Shown: positions 52,328 to 60,672 of the stretch, piece by piece
How the letters are laid out: each line of letters begins with the position of its first letter
Position numbering within the stretch: position 1 is the first letter of the stretch
Source: Thiohalomonas sp041685045
GTDB lineage: Bacteria; Pseudomonadota; Gammaproteobacteria; Thiohalomonadales; Thiohalomonadaceae
Reading direction: 5' to 3'
Length of the DNA stretch: 64,000 nt
Assembly (NCBI GenBank): GCA_041685045.1
Contig: JAWLGP010000002.1
Coordinates: forward strand, 227,846 to 291,845
Notes under the pieces: model-generated
Told to the model about the DNA's origin: nothing
Databases searched by the model: none
The model's input: the letters and a program-made list of their open reading frames with translations, nothing else
Position numbers and translations under genes: made by a program

Positions 52328-54934
52328 TCAGCTCAATCCGGGTGCCGCCAGCGGTGCCGCGGCGGGCCGCTGTGCATTCCGACGACGGACGAAGGTCGAG
52401 CGAACCCGCTTCGATACCGACACATACCAGAACCAGAGCATCGAAATGATCACCACCCGCGCGGTCTGAGCGGCATCGCCGGCCTCCAGCGTTCCCGGCA
52501 GCAGTGCCTCAGTCGCCATCTGGTCCAGCACCAGATAGACGATTACGGCCACCACGTAGCGGCGGTAGAGGAACGGGAAGGCGTGTCGGCGCTGGAAGAA
52601 CAGCGTAGTCAGCAGCAGGCTGAACGCCACGATGAAAAGCGTGCCGACCAGCTCGACCATCACCAGGGCGTTGAACAGCGGGGCCGATTTCGACATCGCC
52701 GCCGCACCCGCAATAGCTTCGGCATCGAGCGCATTCATCACCAGCTGATAGCCCTGAAAACCATTGGCAAACGGGGCCACGACCATGCCGAAAGCGAAGA
52801 GGAACAACCAGCCGCCGATCCCCTGATATTCGGGATGGCGCTCTTCCGGCGGCAAGGGAGGTTGGGCGGGCTCCCAGTGGTAGATCAGGACGGCCATCCC
52901 GATCGCGAGGATACCGCCCAGCACGAGTGCCAGTTGGAAAACCTGCGGCTCCGTCGTCGGTGCACTCGCCGCGGGACTCCAGGTGAGCTGGTAGCCGAGG
53001 CTGTCGTCGATCTGCTCCACCAGGCGCGCGTGCTCGGCGACGGCGGCGGCTTCGACATATTTCACCGGCGCCCGCACGTCGTACTGGATGCTCAGGGTGA
53101 GGTCGTCGTAGTAGACCTTCTTGCTGAAGCCGATCGTCTTGCCGTCGATCACCACGTCGTCCGGCGTGATATTCCAGGTCTCGGGCAACAACACCCGCGT
53201 GGTGTGGGCCCGGTGGCTCGCCATGTCCAGTTCCCAGGGCATGGTGCGCTGACCGGCCGGCGGTTCGATCAATTCGTCGTAGAGGTCCTGAGGGAAGAAG
53301 CTGACGGAATAGCCGTCGCCATCTTCCACGGCCATTTTCGGCACCGTGTAGGTTTCGATGACCGCCAGGGTGTTGGTGACCTCGTCGTCCTCGACCTGCA
53401 ACGGCGCCTGGAGCCCGATCCCCTCGAACCGCTTGGCATAGTAGTCGGTGTAGGATTTGCCCAGCTGTTGCAGGCTCCTTTGCGCGAGGTAAGCGCGCAT
53501 GCCGTTGGCCATGGCGCCGCGATAGCGGGTCTTGACCGTAAAGCCGACCGTGTTCTTCATGCCGGCGGTGAGATCGAAGGTTTCCAGCACGTGCTTGACC
53601 GGGAAATCAAGGGTTGCGGTCGAACCCATGCCGACCAGCCGGTCGGTGCCCTGTGCCAGCAGCAGGCCGGCACCGAAGTCGGCCTGGGCCAGGTGGGAAA
53701 GATCACCGCGTTGGTACTGGCTGGTGGGATCGACCCAGTAGTCCTTGCCGTCGACCGTCATCTGCACAATGACGTGGTTGAAGGCCAGGGCGGTGGGCCA
53801 ATAGTCTTCGATGGCGTGGCGCCGTTCGGTGTCGACCAGCGCCGGCCGTGCCTCGATGCCGAGGTTGTGCAGCAGCGCCACCAGGAGCTGGGACTTGTCC
53901 TTGCAGTCGCCGAAGCGCTGTTCGAGCACGAGGGCCGGGTCGCGCGGCCGGTGCGAGCCGGGGCCGACCTCGATGCCCATGTAGCGGATCTCGTCCTGCA
54001 CGAAGCGCAGGGCGGCGACGGCGCGCCCGGCGTCGGTCGTGTACTGCGCCGCAATGCGCGCCGCCTCCCGCGCCACCGGCGCCGCCGACGAGGTGAGCCC
54101 GCCATAGAGCCCGCGCCCCCACTCGGCGACTTCGCGCCAGTCCTGCCACTGCGTCAGCTGGACCCACGGGTACGGGTCATACCAGTCCGGTGTCTGGTCG
54201 TCTTGAACCAGCGGCTCGGTGCGGGAGAGGCGCCAGACGTACTCGGTGAGTCCGTTGCTCCCGGTCACGGTCGGCTTCAGTCCGGTACCGTGGGGACGGA
54301 TGTTCAGGGGCTGTGCCGGGTCCCATAGCAGACGGTAGTGGACGTCGTGTACCGGCACTGACCACTGCGCCGGCAGGCTGGCGGAGAAGCGGCCGTCGAA
54401 GATCGGGTTGCGGCCCGCGATGGTATAGCTGTACTCGACGACATCGCCCACCCGGATATCCCTGAGAATGGCCGTGGCGCTCATGGTGCCGTCGTAGATC
54501 TGGTACTCCAGTTCCCTCTCGCGCTGCAGCAGCGTGATCCCTTCGGATGTGAGTTGCTCGATTACGGCCCCATCGCGGTAGACCCGCAGGTGGTGCAGTT
54601 GCAGCTGCTCGTAACTCGGATCGAAGTCGACGCTGAATTGGCCGACATCCTGCACGCCCTGCTGGTTGACCACGCGCCGGGCCACGCGCAGGTAGCGCAG
54701 GTCTTCGCTGGTGGTGGCGCGGATTTGGTGGTCGTACAGCAGGTAGTGGACGCCATCGCTGATCTGGTCGGTCGGGACCGCGGCGGATGCATCCCACTTC
54801 TGCGGCACCACCCAGTCGGGCTCGGGTGTGATGGCGTAACTGTCGGCGTGCGCGCTGCTGTACAGGAACAGGGCGGCTACGGTCGCGACCCAGCGTGAAC
54901 ACAGGCGGGTGATTGGGAGAACAGAATGCCTCAT
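52328..54934 (-). CDS. DUF3857/transglutaminase-like protein with DUF2569 membrane domain
   Basis: An 868-residue envelope protein. Signal peptide (VATVAALFLYSSAHA); DUF3857 domain at about residues 40-220; transglutaminase-like core at about 260-360 with QRFGDCKDKSQLLVALLHNLG (catalytic Cys), FNHVIVQM (His) and YWVDPTSQ (Asp); beta-rich region to about 640; then membrane helices ending in DUF2569 (IGGWLFLFAFGMVVAPFANG). The ATG at 54934 begins a normal signal peptide, so the 21 residues before it are discarded. Substrate unknown. Confidence 0.86.
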   Translation of the reverse strand: MRHSVLPITRLCSRWVATVAALFLYSSAHADSYAITPEPDWVVPQKWDASAAVPTDQISDGVHYLLYDHQIRATTSEDLRYLRVARRVVNQQGVQDVGQFSVDFDPSYEQLQLHHLRVYRDGAVIEQLTSEGITLLQRERELEYQIYDGTMSATAILRDIRVGDVVEYSYTIAGRNPIFDGRFSASLPAQWSVPVHDVHYRLLWDPAQPLNIRPHGTGLKPTVTGSNGLTEYVWRLSRTEPLVQDDQTPDWYDPYPWVQLTQWQDWREVAEWGRGLYGGLTSSAAPVAREAARIAAQYTTDAGRAVAALRFVQDEIRYMGIEVGPGSHRPRDPALVLEQRFGDCKDKSQLLVALLHNLGIEARPALVDTERRHAIEDYWPTALAFNHVIVQMTVDGKDYWVDPTSQYQRGDLSHLAQADFGAGLLLAQGTDRLVGMGSTATLDFPVKHVLETFDLTAGMKNTVGFTVKTRYRGAMANGMRAYLAQRSLQQLGKSYTDYYAKRFEGIGLQAPLQVEDDEVTNTLAVIETYTVPKMAVEDGDGYSVSFFPQDLYDELIEPPAGQRTMPWELDMASHRAHTTRVLLPETWNITPDDVVIDGKTIGFSKKVYYDDLTLSIQYDVRAPVKYVEAAAVAEHARLVEQIDDSLGYQLTWSPAASAPTTEPQVFQLALVLGGILAIGMAVLIYHWEPAQPPLPPEERHPEYQGIGGWLFLFAFGMVVAPFANGFQGYQLVMNALDAEAIAGAAAMSKSAPLFNALVMVELVGTLFIVAFSLLLTTLFFQRRHAFPFLYRRYVVAVIVYLVLDQMATEALLPGTLEAGDAAQTARVVIISMLWFWYVSVSKRVRSTFVRRRNAQRPAAAPLAAPGLS

Positions 54935-55129
54935 GGGCTCTTGGTTTTTGTTAATTGTCTGTCGCCCTAAAATACCCCTGCATCGTCCGGTTTGCATCTT
55001 GAGCGGTGGGCGGGTGTACCGAAGTTAGGCACGGTTCGCATTTTGACCGGTTCCAATCTGCGGCTGCACTCATTGATCCCGGTCCGGCTTTCTTCGATGA
55101 TATCAGTCGGTTTCGGACTGACTGGTGCG

Positions 55130-55816
55130 ATGGAAGCCTCCTGTAGTAGACGACCCGGCATGCCGCCGGGGCAGGCCATCTACAACCGTTTTACGCTGAG
55201 CATCTACGACTGGTACGTGCTCGGTCTCTCCAACCGGTTCGTCTGGCGCTGTCCGACCGACCGCTTGCTGGGGCACTACGACCGACACGTCACGGATAAC
55301 CATCTCGACATCGGCGTCGGTACCGGCTTCTTTCTGGACCGCTGCCGCTTTCCCTCGAATACGCCCCGCGTTGCCCTCCTGGACATCAACCCGTGCAGCC
55401 TCGCCCGGGCATCCCAGCGGATCCGCCGCTTCACCCCCGAGATCCTCTGGCGCAATGTGTCGGAACCGTTCGAGTACAGGGGCAGGGGCTTCGATTCGAT
55501 CGGCATGAATTACCTGCTGCACTGCCTGCCCGGCGACATGGCCTCCAAGTCGTCGGTTTTCGAATATGCGAAAGCGGTGCTCAATCCCGGCGGCAAGCTG
55601 TTCGGCGCAACGCTGTTGTCCGGCGGCGTGCAGCGGGGGCGGGTGGCCAAGCGGTTGATGGCGGTGTACAACAACCGATCCATTTTCGGTAACAGTCAGG
55701 ACGACCTCGATGGATTGCAACAGGCCCTGGCCGAACACTTCCCCTCCAGCGGCGTAGAGGTGGTCGGGTGCGCGGCCCTGTTCTGGGCGAAAGCCCCCGC
55801 CACGTATCCCACGTAG
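55130..55816 (+). CDS. SAM-dependent methyltransferase
   Basis: A 228-residue class I methyltransferase. AdoMet motif I is LDIGVGTGFFLDRC, motif II is VALLDINPCSL, and a later DSIGMNYLLHCLPGD corresponds to motif IV. AIYNRFTLSIYDWYVLGLSNRFVW before motif I resembles small-molecule methyltransferases of the UbiE type. The start is uncertain: Met at 55130 or 55160 both leave the domain intact, and no strong ribosome site is visible. The TAG stop (55814-55816) is part of a GTAGGATGTGG repeat. Confidence 0.82.
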   Translation: MEASCSRRPGMPPGQAIYNRFTLSIYDWYVLGLSNRFVWRCPTDRLLGHYDRHVTDNHLDIGVGTGFFLDRCRFPSNTPRVALLDINPCSLARASQRIRRFTPEILWRNVSEPFEYRGRGFDSIGMNYLLHCLPGDMASKSSVFEYAKAVLNPGGKLFGATLLSGGVQRGRVAKRLMAVYNNRSIFGNSQDDLDGLQQALAEHFPSSGVEVVGCAALFWAKAPATYPT

Positions 55817-56150
55817 GATGTGGTGAGCCGCGAACCGCATCATCCGGTGCGCGGCCAATGCATCGGTGCGGTTCGTCCCTCACCACACCCTACAAAAAAG
55901 CAAACCAGTTGCCGTAGGATGTGGCGAGCCTGCGAACCGCATCATCCGGGGTGCGGCCAATGCATCGGTGCGGTTCGTTCCTCACCACACCCCACAAAAC
56001 GCATATCAGGTTCCGTAGGATGTGGTGAGCCTGCGAACCGCATCATCGGGGCGCTGCCAAAGCATCGGTGCGTTTCGTTCCTCACCACACCCTACAAAAA
56101 CGCAAATCAGGTGCAGGATGTGGTGAGCCCCGCGAACCGCATCTTCCGCG
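55813..56150. repeat. Tandem array of GTAGGATGTGG palindromes, about 3.4 copies of 101 bp
   Basis: Units start at 55813, 55914 and 56015, with a truncated one at about 56114 that lacks its right arm. Each pairs GTAGGATGTGGTGAG with CTCACCACACCCTAC and CGAACCGCAT with ATGCATCGGTGCGGTTCG. The core is that of the 124-bp array at 8961, but here the spacer (AAAAACGCAAATCAGG-like) does not match a neighbouring gene. The rest of the gap to 56330 holds the nifB promoter elements. Confidence 0.9.
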
Positions 56151-56211
56151 GTTGGGGCGGTGCAGCGATCCGAGCCGCTGTCACAAACCACCCAACACCC
56201 GGCCGAACGCC

Positions 56212-56227
56212 TGTCGCAAACCCAACA
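56212..56227 (+). promoter_or_regulatory. NifA upstream activator site before nifB
   Basis: TGT (56212-56214), ten bases, ACA (56225-56227) match the NifA consensus TGT-N10-ACA exactly, about 52 bp upstream of the -24 element. Position and spacing are typical for nif promoters. Confidence 0.7.
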
Positions 56228-56278
56228 AACGCCATCCCCGCCCCACGTAACTCCCCGAAAACACAAGCCATTCCAACC

Positions 56279-56294
56279 AGGCACGCCCCTTGCT
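56279..56294 (+). promoter_or_regulatory. Sigma-54 promoter of nifB
   Basis: AGGCACGCCCCTTGCT has the invariant GG (56280-56281) and GC (56292-56293) ten bases apart, matching the -24/-12 consensus TGGCAC-N5-TTGC at all but the first base. The expected start is near 56305, 26 bases before the nifB ATG. Confidence 0.8.
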
Positions 56295-56330
56295 AAATCT
56301 CTCTCCAAACACCTGTCGGGGAGAAAACGC

Positions 56331-57809
56331 ATGGCACGGTTCGAGGTGGTCCAGGGCGGTTCCGGGGGCTGCAGCTCAGGCGGTTGCGGCGGTACGCAGG
56401 ATCAAATGACGCACCTGCCGGCGCATATCCGCGCCAAGATCGAAAACCACCCCTGCTATTCGGAAAAGGCTCACCACCACTTCGCCCGTATGCACGTGGC
56501 GGTGGCACCGGCCTGCAACATCCAGTGCAACTACTGCAACCGCAAATACGACTGCTCCAACGAGTCGCGCCCCGGTGTCGTCTCCGAACTGCTGACGCCG
56601 GAACAGGCGGTAAAAAAGTGCCTGGCAGTCGGTGCCGCCATCCCGCAGATGACCGTGGTCGGCATCGCCGGTCCCGGCGACCCGCTCGCCAACCCGGAAC
56701 GCACCTTCGCCACCTTCCGCGAACTCTCCGCCAAGGCGCCGGACATCAAGCTCTGCGTCTCCACCAACGGCCTCACCCTGCCGGACCACGTGGACGAACT
56801 CACCAAGCACAACATCGAACACGTCACCATCACCATCAACTGCATCGACCCGGAAGTCGGGCAGAACATCTACCCGTGGATCTTCCACAACCACCGCCGC
56901 ATCCGCGGGCGCAAGGCGGCCGAGATCCTGATTGAGCGCCAGCTCACCGGCCTCTCCATGCTCACCGAGCGCGGCGTGCTGGTGAAGGTCAACTCGGTGA
57001 TGATCCCCGGCATCAACGACCGCCACCTGAAAGAGGTCAATCGCGAAGTGAAGGCCCGCGGCGCCTTTCTGCACAACATCATGCCGCTGATCGCGGAAGC
57101 GGAGCACGGCACCTATTTCGGCCTGCGCGGCCAGCGCGGACCGACCAATGAAGAACTGAAGGCGCTGCAGGACGAGTGTGCCGGCGACATGAACATGATG
57201 CGCCACTGCCGCCAGTGCCGGGCCGATGCGGTCGGCATGCTGGGCGAGGATCGCGGGGCCGAATTCAGCCTCGACAAGATCGATCAGCTGGAGGTCGATT
57301 ACAGCGCCGCCATGGCGCGCCGGGCCGAAGTCCACGCGGCTATTGCGGAGAAGATGAATGCCCCGGCGGTCACCGAGATGCCGGTCACCTTCCTGATTCG
57401 TCCCGAACAAAACGCGGAGCGGCCGGCCCTGATTGCCGTGACCACCAGCGGGGGCGGCGTGATCAATCAGCACTTCGGCCACGCCCGCGAATTCCTGGTC
57501 TATGAAGCCGACGCCTACGACGTACGCTTCGTCGGCACCCGCCGCGCCGACGCCTACTGCACCGGGGCCGACCACTGCGACGAGGGCGAGGACAAACTGG
57601 CACGCGTACTGAAAGCGCTGGAGGGCTGTGATGCCGTACTCAGCGCCCGCATCGGCCTGCCCCCCTTCGAAGCCCTGGAAAACGCCGGCATCCTGCCCAG
57701 CAGCGAATTCGCCATGGAACCCATCGAAAGCGCTGTCGCCGCCATCTACCGCGAACTGGCCGCCAAGGGCCTGCTGAAAAACAACCGCCCCCAAAAGGCC
57801 GCCGGATGA
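56331..57809 (+). CDS. nifB: Nitrogenase cofactor biosynthesis protein NifB
   Basis: A 492-residue radical SAM enzyme that builds NifB-co (the 8Fe core with its central carbide) for nitrogenase. The SAM cluster motif is CNIQCNYC (Cys 62, 66, 69), with NRKYDCSNESRPGV directly after. Further typical stretches are GIAGPGDPLANPERTF and VKVNSVMIPGIND. The C-terminal NifX-like domain (about residues 365-475) has SGGGVINQHFGHAREFLVYE. The ATG at 56331 follows GGGGAGA; the frame upstream crosses the promoter. Structural nif genes are not in the window. Confidence 0.98.
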   Translation: MARFEVVQGGSGGCSSGGCGGTQDQMTHLPAHIRAKIENHPCYSEKAHHHFARMHVAVAPACNIQCNYCNRKYDCSNESRPGVVSELLTPEQAVKKCLAVGAAIPQMTVVGIAGPGDPLANPERTFATFRELSAKAPDIKLCVSTNGLTLPDHVDELTKHNIEHVTITINCIDPEVGQNIYPWIFHNHRRIRGRKAAEILIERQLTGLSMLTERGVLVKVNSVMIPGINDRHLKEVNREVKARGAFLHNIMPLIAEAEHGTYFGLRGQRGPTNEELKALQDECAGDMNMMRHCRQCRADAVGMLGEDRGAEFSLDKIDQLEVDYSAAMARRAEVHAAIAEKMNAPAVTEMPVTFLIRPEQNAERPALIAVTTSGGGVINQHFGHAREFLVYEADAYDVRFVGTRRADAYCTGADHCDEGEDKLARVLKALEGCDAVLSARIGLPPFEALENAGILPSSEFAMEPIESAVAAIYRELAAKGLLKNNRPQKAAG

Positions 57810-57840
57810 CAAGAGTGCTGACCGAAGCCACAGTCCCCCT

Positions 57841-58622
57841 GTGGGACGGCCGTCCCCGGCGCGACAAGCGCTGCAAAGCACCGCCAAACCGCCGATCCGC
57901 CAACCCGCAGCACAAACTTGTGGGAGGGCCGTCCCGGCGCGACAAGCGCTGCAAAGCACCGCCAAACCGCCGATCCACCAACTCGCGGCACGAACTTGTG
58001 GGAGGGCCGTCCCCGGCGCGACAAGCGCTGCAAAGCACCGCCAAACCGCCGCTCCACCAACCCGCAGCAAAAACCTGTGGGAGGGCCGTCCCGGCGCGAC
58101 AAGCGCTGCAAAGCACCGCCAAACCGCCGATCCACCAACCCGCAGCACAAACCTGTGGGAGGGCCGTCCCCGGCGCGACAAGCGGTGCAAAGCACCGCCA
58201 AAACCGCCGAGCCACCAACCCGCAGCACAAACTTGTAGGAGCGCCGTCCCGGCGCGACAAGCGGTGCAAAGCACCGCCAAACTGCCGATCCACCAACCCA
58301 CAGCAAAAACCTGTGGGAGGGCCGTCCCCGGCGCGACAAGCGGTGCAAAGCACCGCCAAACCGCCGATCCACCAACCCACAGCAAAAACCTGTGGGAGGG
58401 CCGTCCCCGGCGCGACAAGCGGTGCAAAGCACCGCCAAACCGCCGATCCACCAACCCGCAGCACAAACTTGTGGGAGGGCCGTCCCCGGCGCGACAAGCG
58501 GTGCAAAGCACCGCCAAACCGCCGATCCACAACCCGCAGCACGAACTTGTGGGAGGGCCGTCCCCGGCGCGATAAGCGGTGCAAAGCACCGCCAAAACCG
58601 CCGAGTCGCCAAATCGCGGCAC
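57841..58622. repeat. Array of ten 78-79-bp tandem repeats between nifB and the ferredoxin gene
   Basis: Units begin GTGGGAGGGCCGTCCCCGG at 57841, 57920, 57998, 58077, 58155, 58235, 58313, 58392, 58471 and 58549. Each contains a GC palindrome (GGGACGGCC/GGCGCGAC-type) and a second hairpin GCGGTGCAAAGCACCGC, then a short AC-rich spacer (CCACCAACCCGCAGCA). Copies at 57841-58154 have AAGCGCTGC, while later ones have AAGCGGTGC, so there are two sub-blocks. Open frames through the array on both strands are artefacts. No protein gene is seen in the 840-bp gap. Confidence 0.95.
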
Positions 58623-58649
58623 GATGAAAAAGAACCAAGGGAAACCAAA

Positions 58650-58922
58650 ATGGCCCTAACCATCACCAAACCCTGCGTCAACTGCCACGCCTGCCTCGAC
58701 GTCTGCCCCAGCGAAGCCATCATCGAAGCCAAACCCCACTTCCGCATCGACGCGGCCCGCTGCACCGAATGCGACGGCGACTACGCCGACCCCCAATGCG
58801 CCAGCATCTGCCCCATCGAAGCGGCGATCCTCGACGCCACCGGCGCCCCGCTCAATCCCATCGGCTCATTGACCGGCATCCCTCCACACCTGCGCCCAAC
58901 CATCGGGGAGGCTCACCCATGA
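58650..58922 (+). CDS. fdxN: Nif-associated 2[4Fe-4S] ferredoxin
   Basis: A 90-residue ferredoxin with one regular cluster motif CVNCHACLDVCP and a second CTECDGDYADPQCASICP whose inserted loop (C-x2-C-x8-C-x3-C) is typical of NifB-linked FdxN-type proteins. It can supply electrons to NifB or nitrogenase. The ATG at 58650 follows AAGGGAAACC. It is separated from nifB by the ten-unit repeat array and overlaps the next frame by four bases (ATGA). Confidence 0.92.
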   Translation: MALTITKPCVNCHACLDVCPSEAIIEAKPHFRIDAARCTECDGDYADPQCASICPIEAAILDATGAPLNPIGSLTGIPPHLRPTIGEAHP

Positions 58923-59041
58923 ACCGGCTCAAGCGACTCGTGCTAACACTGGCACTGCGCACCGTCGCCCGCGATCGCATCCGGCTACGCCACAGCGCCT
59001 ACCTGCACTACCGAAACCGACAACCGCGATCACCGTCCTGA
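58919..59041 (+). CDS. 40-residue basic peptide in the nif cluster
   Basis: A short frame MNRLKRLVLTLALRTVARDR continuing with IRLRHSAYLHYRNRQPR, net charge strongly positive. It overlaps the ferredoxin stop (ATGA), which favours coupled translation, and ends 16 bases before nifQ. No family is recognised. Confidence 0.42.
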   Translation: MNRLKRLVLTLALRTVARDRIRLRHSAYLHYRNRQPRSPS

Positions 59042-59057
59042 CAGCGCAGGAGAACCC

Positions 59058-59621
59058 ATGAACGCCCCCGCCCGAGACCTCGACCGCGCCGCCCACTACC
59101 AGCGGCTCAAACATCACGCCGCCGGCGGCATCCTCTCCGATCTCCTGGCGCGCATGCTCGCCTCGCAGGCGGTGGGGCAGGGCAGCATGCCGGCCGCCCT
59201 CGGACTGCCGGCACACCGTTTCCAATCCCTCTTCACCGAGGCGTTTCCCCACCGTGATCCCGACCTCTATTCCAGCCCGCAGCCCCCCGGCGCCCGCGGT
59301 GACGAAGTCGAAGAACTGGTCGAACTCTTCCTCGAACACGCCAGCGGCCCGGCGGGGGAGAGCGCTGCCGTGGCCGAAATCCTCGCCACCGGCTGCATGG
59401 GCAACGACCACCTCTGGCAGGACCTCGGCCTCTGGTCGCGCGACGACCTCTCACTGCTCATCCGCACCTGGTTCCCCGCCCTGGCGGCGAAAAACGTCCG
59501 CGACATGAAGTGGAAGCGCTTCTTCTACAAACAGCTCTGTGAGCGCGAAGGCGTCTACACCTGCCGGGCGCCCTCCTGCGCCGAGTGCACAGACTACGCC
59601 GTCTGTTTCGGGCCGGAGTGA
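59058..59621 (+). CDS. nifQ: Molybdenum donation protein NifQ
   Basis: A 187-residue iron-sulfur protein that delivers Mo for FeMo-co assembly. The C-terminal part has KWKRFFYKQLCEREG and the cluster motif C-x4-C-x2-C-x5-C in CRAPSCAECTDYAVCFGPE, both diagnostic for NifQ. The N-terminal region is helical. GGAGAACC precedes the ATG. It lies one base before draG and follows the ferredoxin and small peptide, all probably under the nifB promoter or an internal one. Confidence 0.95.
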   Translation: MNAPARDLDRAAHYQRLKHHAAGGILSDLLARMLASQAVGQGSMPAALGLPAHRFQSLFTEAFPHRDPDLYSSPQPPGARGDEVEELVELFLEHASGPAGESAAVAEILATGCMGNDHLWQDLGLWSRDDLSLLIRTWFPALAAKNVRDMKWKRFFYKQLCEREGVYTCRAPSCAECTDYAVCFGPE

Positions 59622-59622
59622 C

Positions 59623-60534
59623 ATGGCCTCGTCCGACACCGAGGAGCGCGCCGTCGCCGCCTACCTGGGCCTGGCCATTGGCGACGCCCTCGGTGCCACC
59701 GTCGAGTTCATGACCCCGCGGGAAATCCGCGCCCAATATGGCGTCCACGACCAAATCCGTGGCGGAGGCTGGCTCCGCCTCAAACCGGGCCGCGTCACCG
59801 ACGACACCGAAATGGCCCTGGCCCTCGGCGAAAGCATTCTCACCGCCGGCCGCGTCGAGGCCGAGGTCGCCGCCCAGGCCTTCGACCGCTGGATGCGCAG
59901 CAAGCCCATCGACATCGGCAACACCGTCCGCCGCGGAATCCTGCACTACCGCAACACCGGCATCCCCCAGGTTCCCCCCAGTGAACACGACGCCGGCAAC
60001 GGCGCGCTCATGCGCCTGCTCCCCGCCGCCATTGCCACCCTGCACCTGCCGCCGGCCGAAATCGAACGGGCCACCCTGGCCCAGGCGCGCGTCACCCACC
60101 ACCATCCGCTATCCGATAGCGCCTGCCTCGCCTGCACCCGGGCCCTGCACATGGCCCTGACCGGCAGCGACCGTTTGGCCCTGCTGCACGGCCCGGTCAA
60201 GCAACTGGTTGCGGCCGAACCCAAATTCAACTTCCGAAAGCGCCGCCAGGAGAACCCCAGCGGCTACGTGGTCGACACTCTGCGCGCCGTCCTCCAGTCC
60301 CTGTTCGATACCGACAGCTTCGAACAGTGCCTGATCGACGTGGTCAACCGCGGCGGTGACGCAGATACCACCGGGGCCATTGCGGGGATGCTGGCGGGGG
60401 CGGTCTACGGGCTGGAAGCGATTCCGAAAAAGTGGCTGGGAGCGCTGACTGGAAGTGTGAAGAAGAATTGTGAGCAGCAGGCCAAGGCGCTGGTGACGAT
60501 TACGACCAGAAGGGCAAGCGAAGCGAGGTGCTGA
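59623..60534 (+). CDS. draG: ADP-ribosyl-[dinitrogen reductase] hydrolase
   Basis: A 303-residue dimetal hydrolase that removes ADP-ribose from Arg of the nitrogenase Fe protein and so reactivates it when energy is available. The metal site motifs are GLAIGDALGATVEF, VTDDTEMALALG and GGDADTTGAIAGM; SEHDAGNGALMRLLP is also typical. The ATG at 59623 follows nifQ directly; the frame upstream lies within nifQ. The partner transferase draT is not in the window. Confidence 0.94.
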   Translation: MASSDTEERAVAAYLGLAIGDALGATVEFMTPREIRAQYGVHDQIRGGGWLRLKPGRVTDDTEMALALGESILTAGRVEAEVAAQAFDRWMRSKPIDIGNTVRRGILHYRNTGIPQVPPSEHDAGNGALMRLLPAAIATLHLPPAEIERATLAQARVTHHHPLSDSACLACTRALHMALTGSDRLALLHGPVKQLVAAEPKFNFRKRRQENPSGYVVDTLRAVLQSLFDTDSFEQCLIDVVNRGGDADTTGAIAGMLAGAVYGLEAIPKKWLGALTGSVKKNCEQQAKALVTITTRRASEARC

Positions 60535-60637
60535 CAATAGCCGGTGTTATCGCCCACCTCGCGGTGGGATCCTGTAAAACCGTCGAGGCGCGGCGTCCAG
60601 CCGCGCGCCCGAACGGTGCGTTGGGCTCGTAGGGGAA

Positions 60638-60666
60638 TTGACGGGGTGTAGCCCGGAGGATACAGT
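60638..60666 (+). promoter_or_regulatory. Candidate promoter of the toxin-antitoxin genes
   Basis: TTGACG (60638-60643) and TACAGT (60661-60666) are 17 bp apart. The expected start falls at or next to the ATG at 60673, which would make the message leaderless. Alternatively GGAGGA (60655-60660) acts as a ribosome site with 12-base spacing and the promoter lies farther up. The palindromic GATACAGTGTATC overlapping the -10 (60659-60671) is a candidate operator for autoregulation. Confidence 0.4.
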
Positions 60667-60672
60667 GTATCC

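Noticed and set aside
52055..54328. 757-residue frame opposite the DUF3857 gene
   Set aside because: Shadow frame; the minus-strand protein has a signal peptide and transglutaminase motifs.
57841..58622. CRISPR array
   Set aside because: The intervals between the conserved cores are themselves repeated, so there are no spacers.
56376..58622. 748-residue minus-strand frame over nifB and the repeat array
   Set aside because: It is opposite nifB and continues into repeats; the repetitive sequence is an artefact.
57806..58765. Open frames on both strands across the 78-79-bp array
   Set aside because: Every frame stays open in this stop-poor repeat, and no frame has a start signal or family resemblance.
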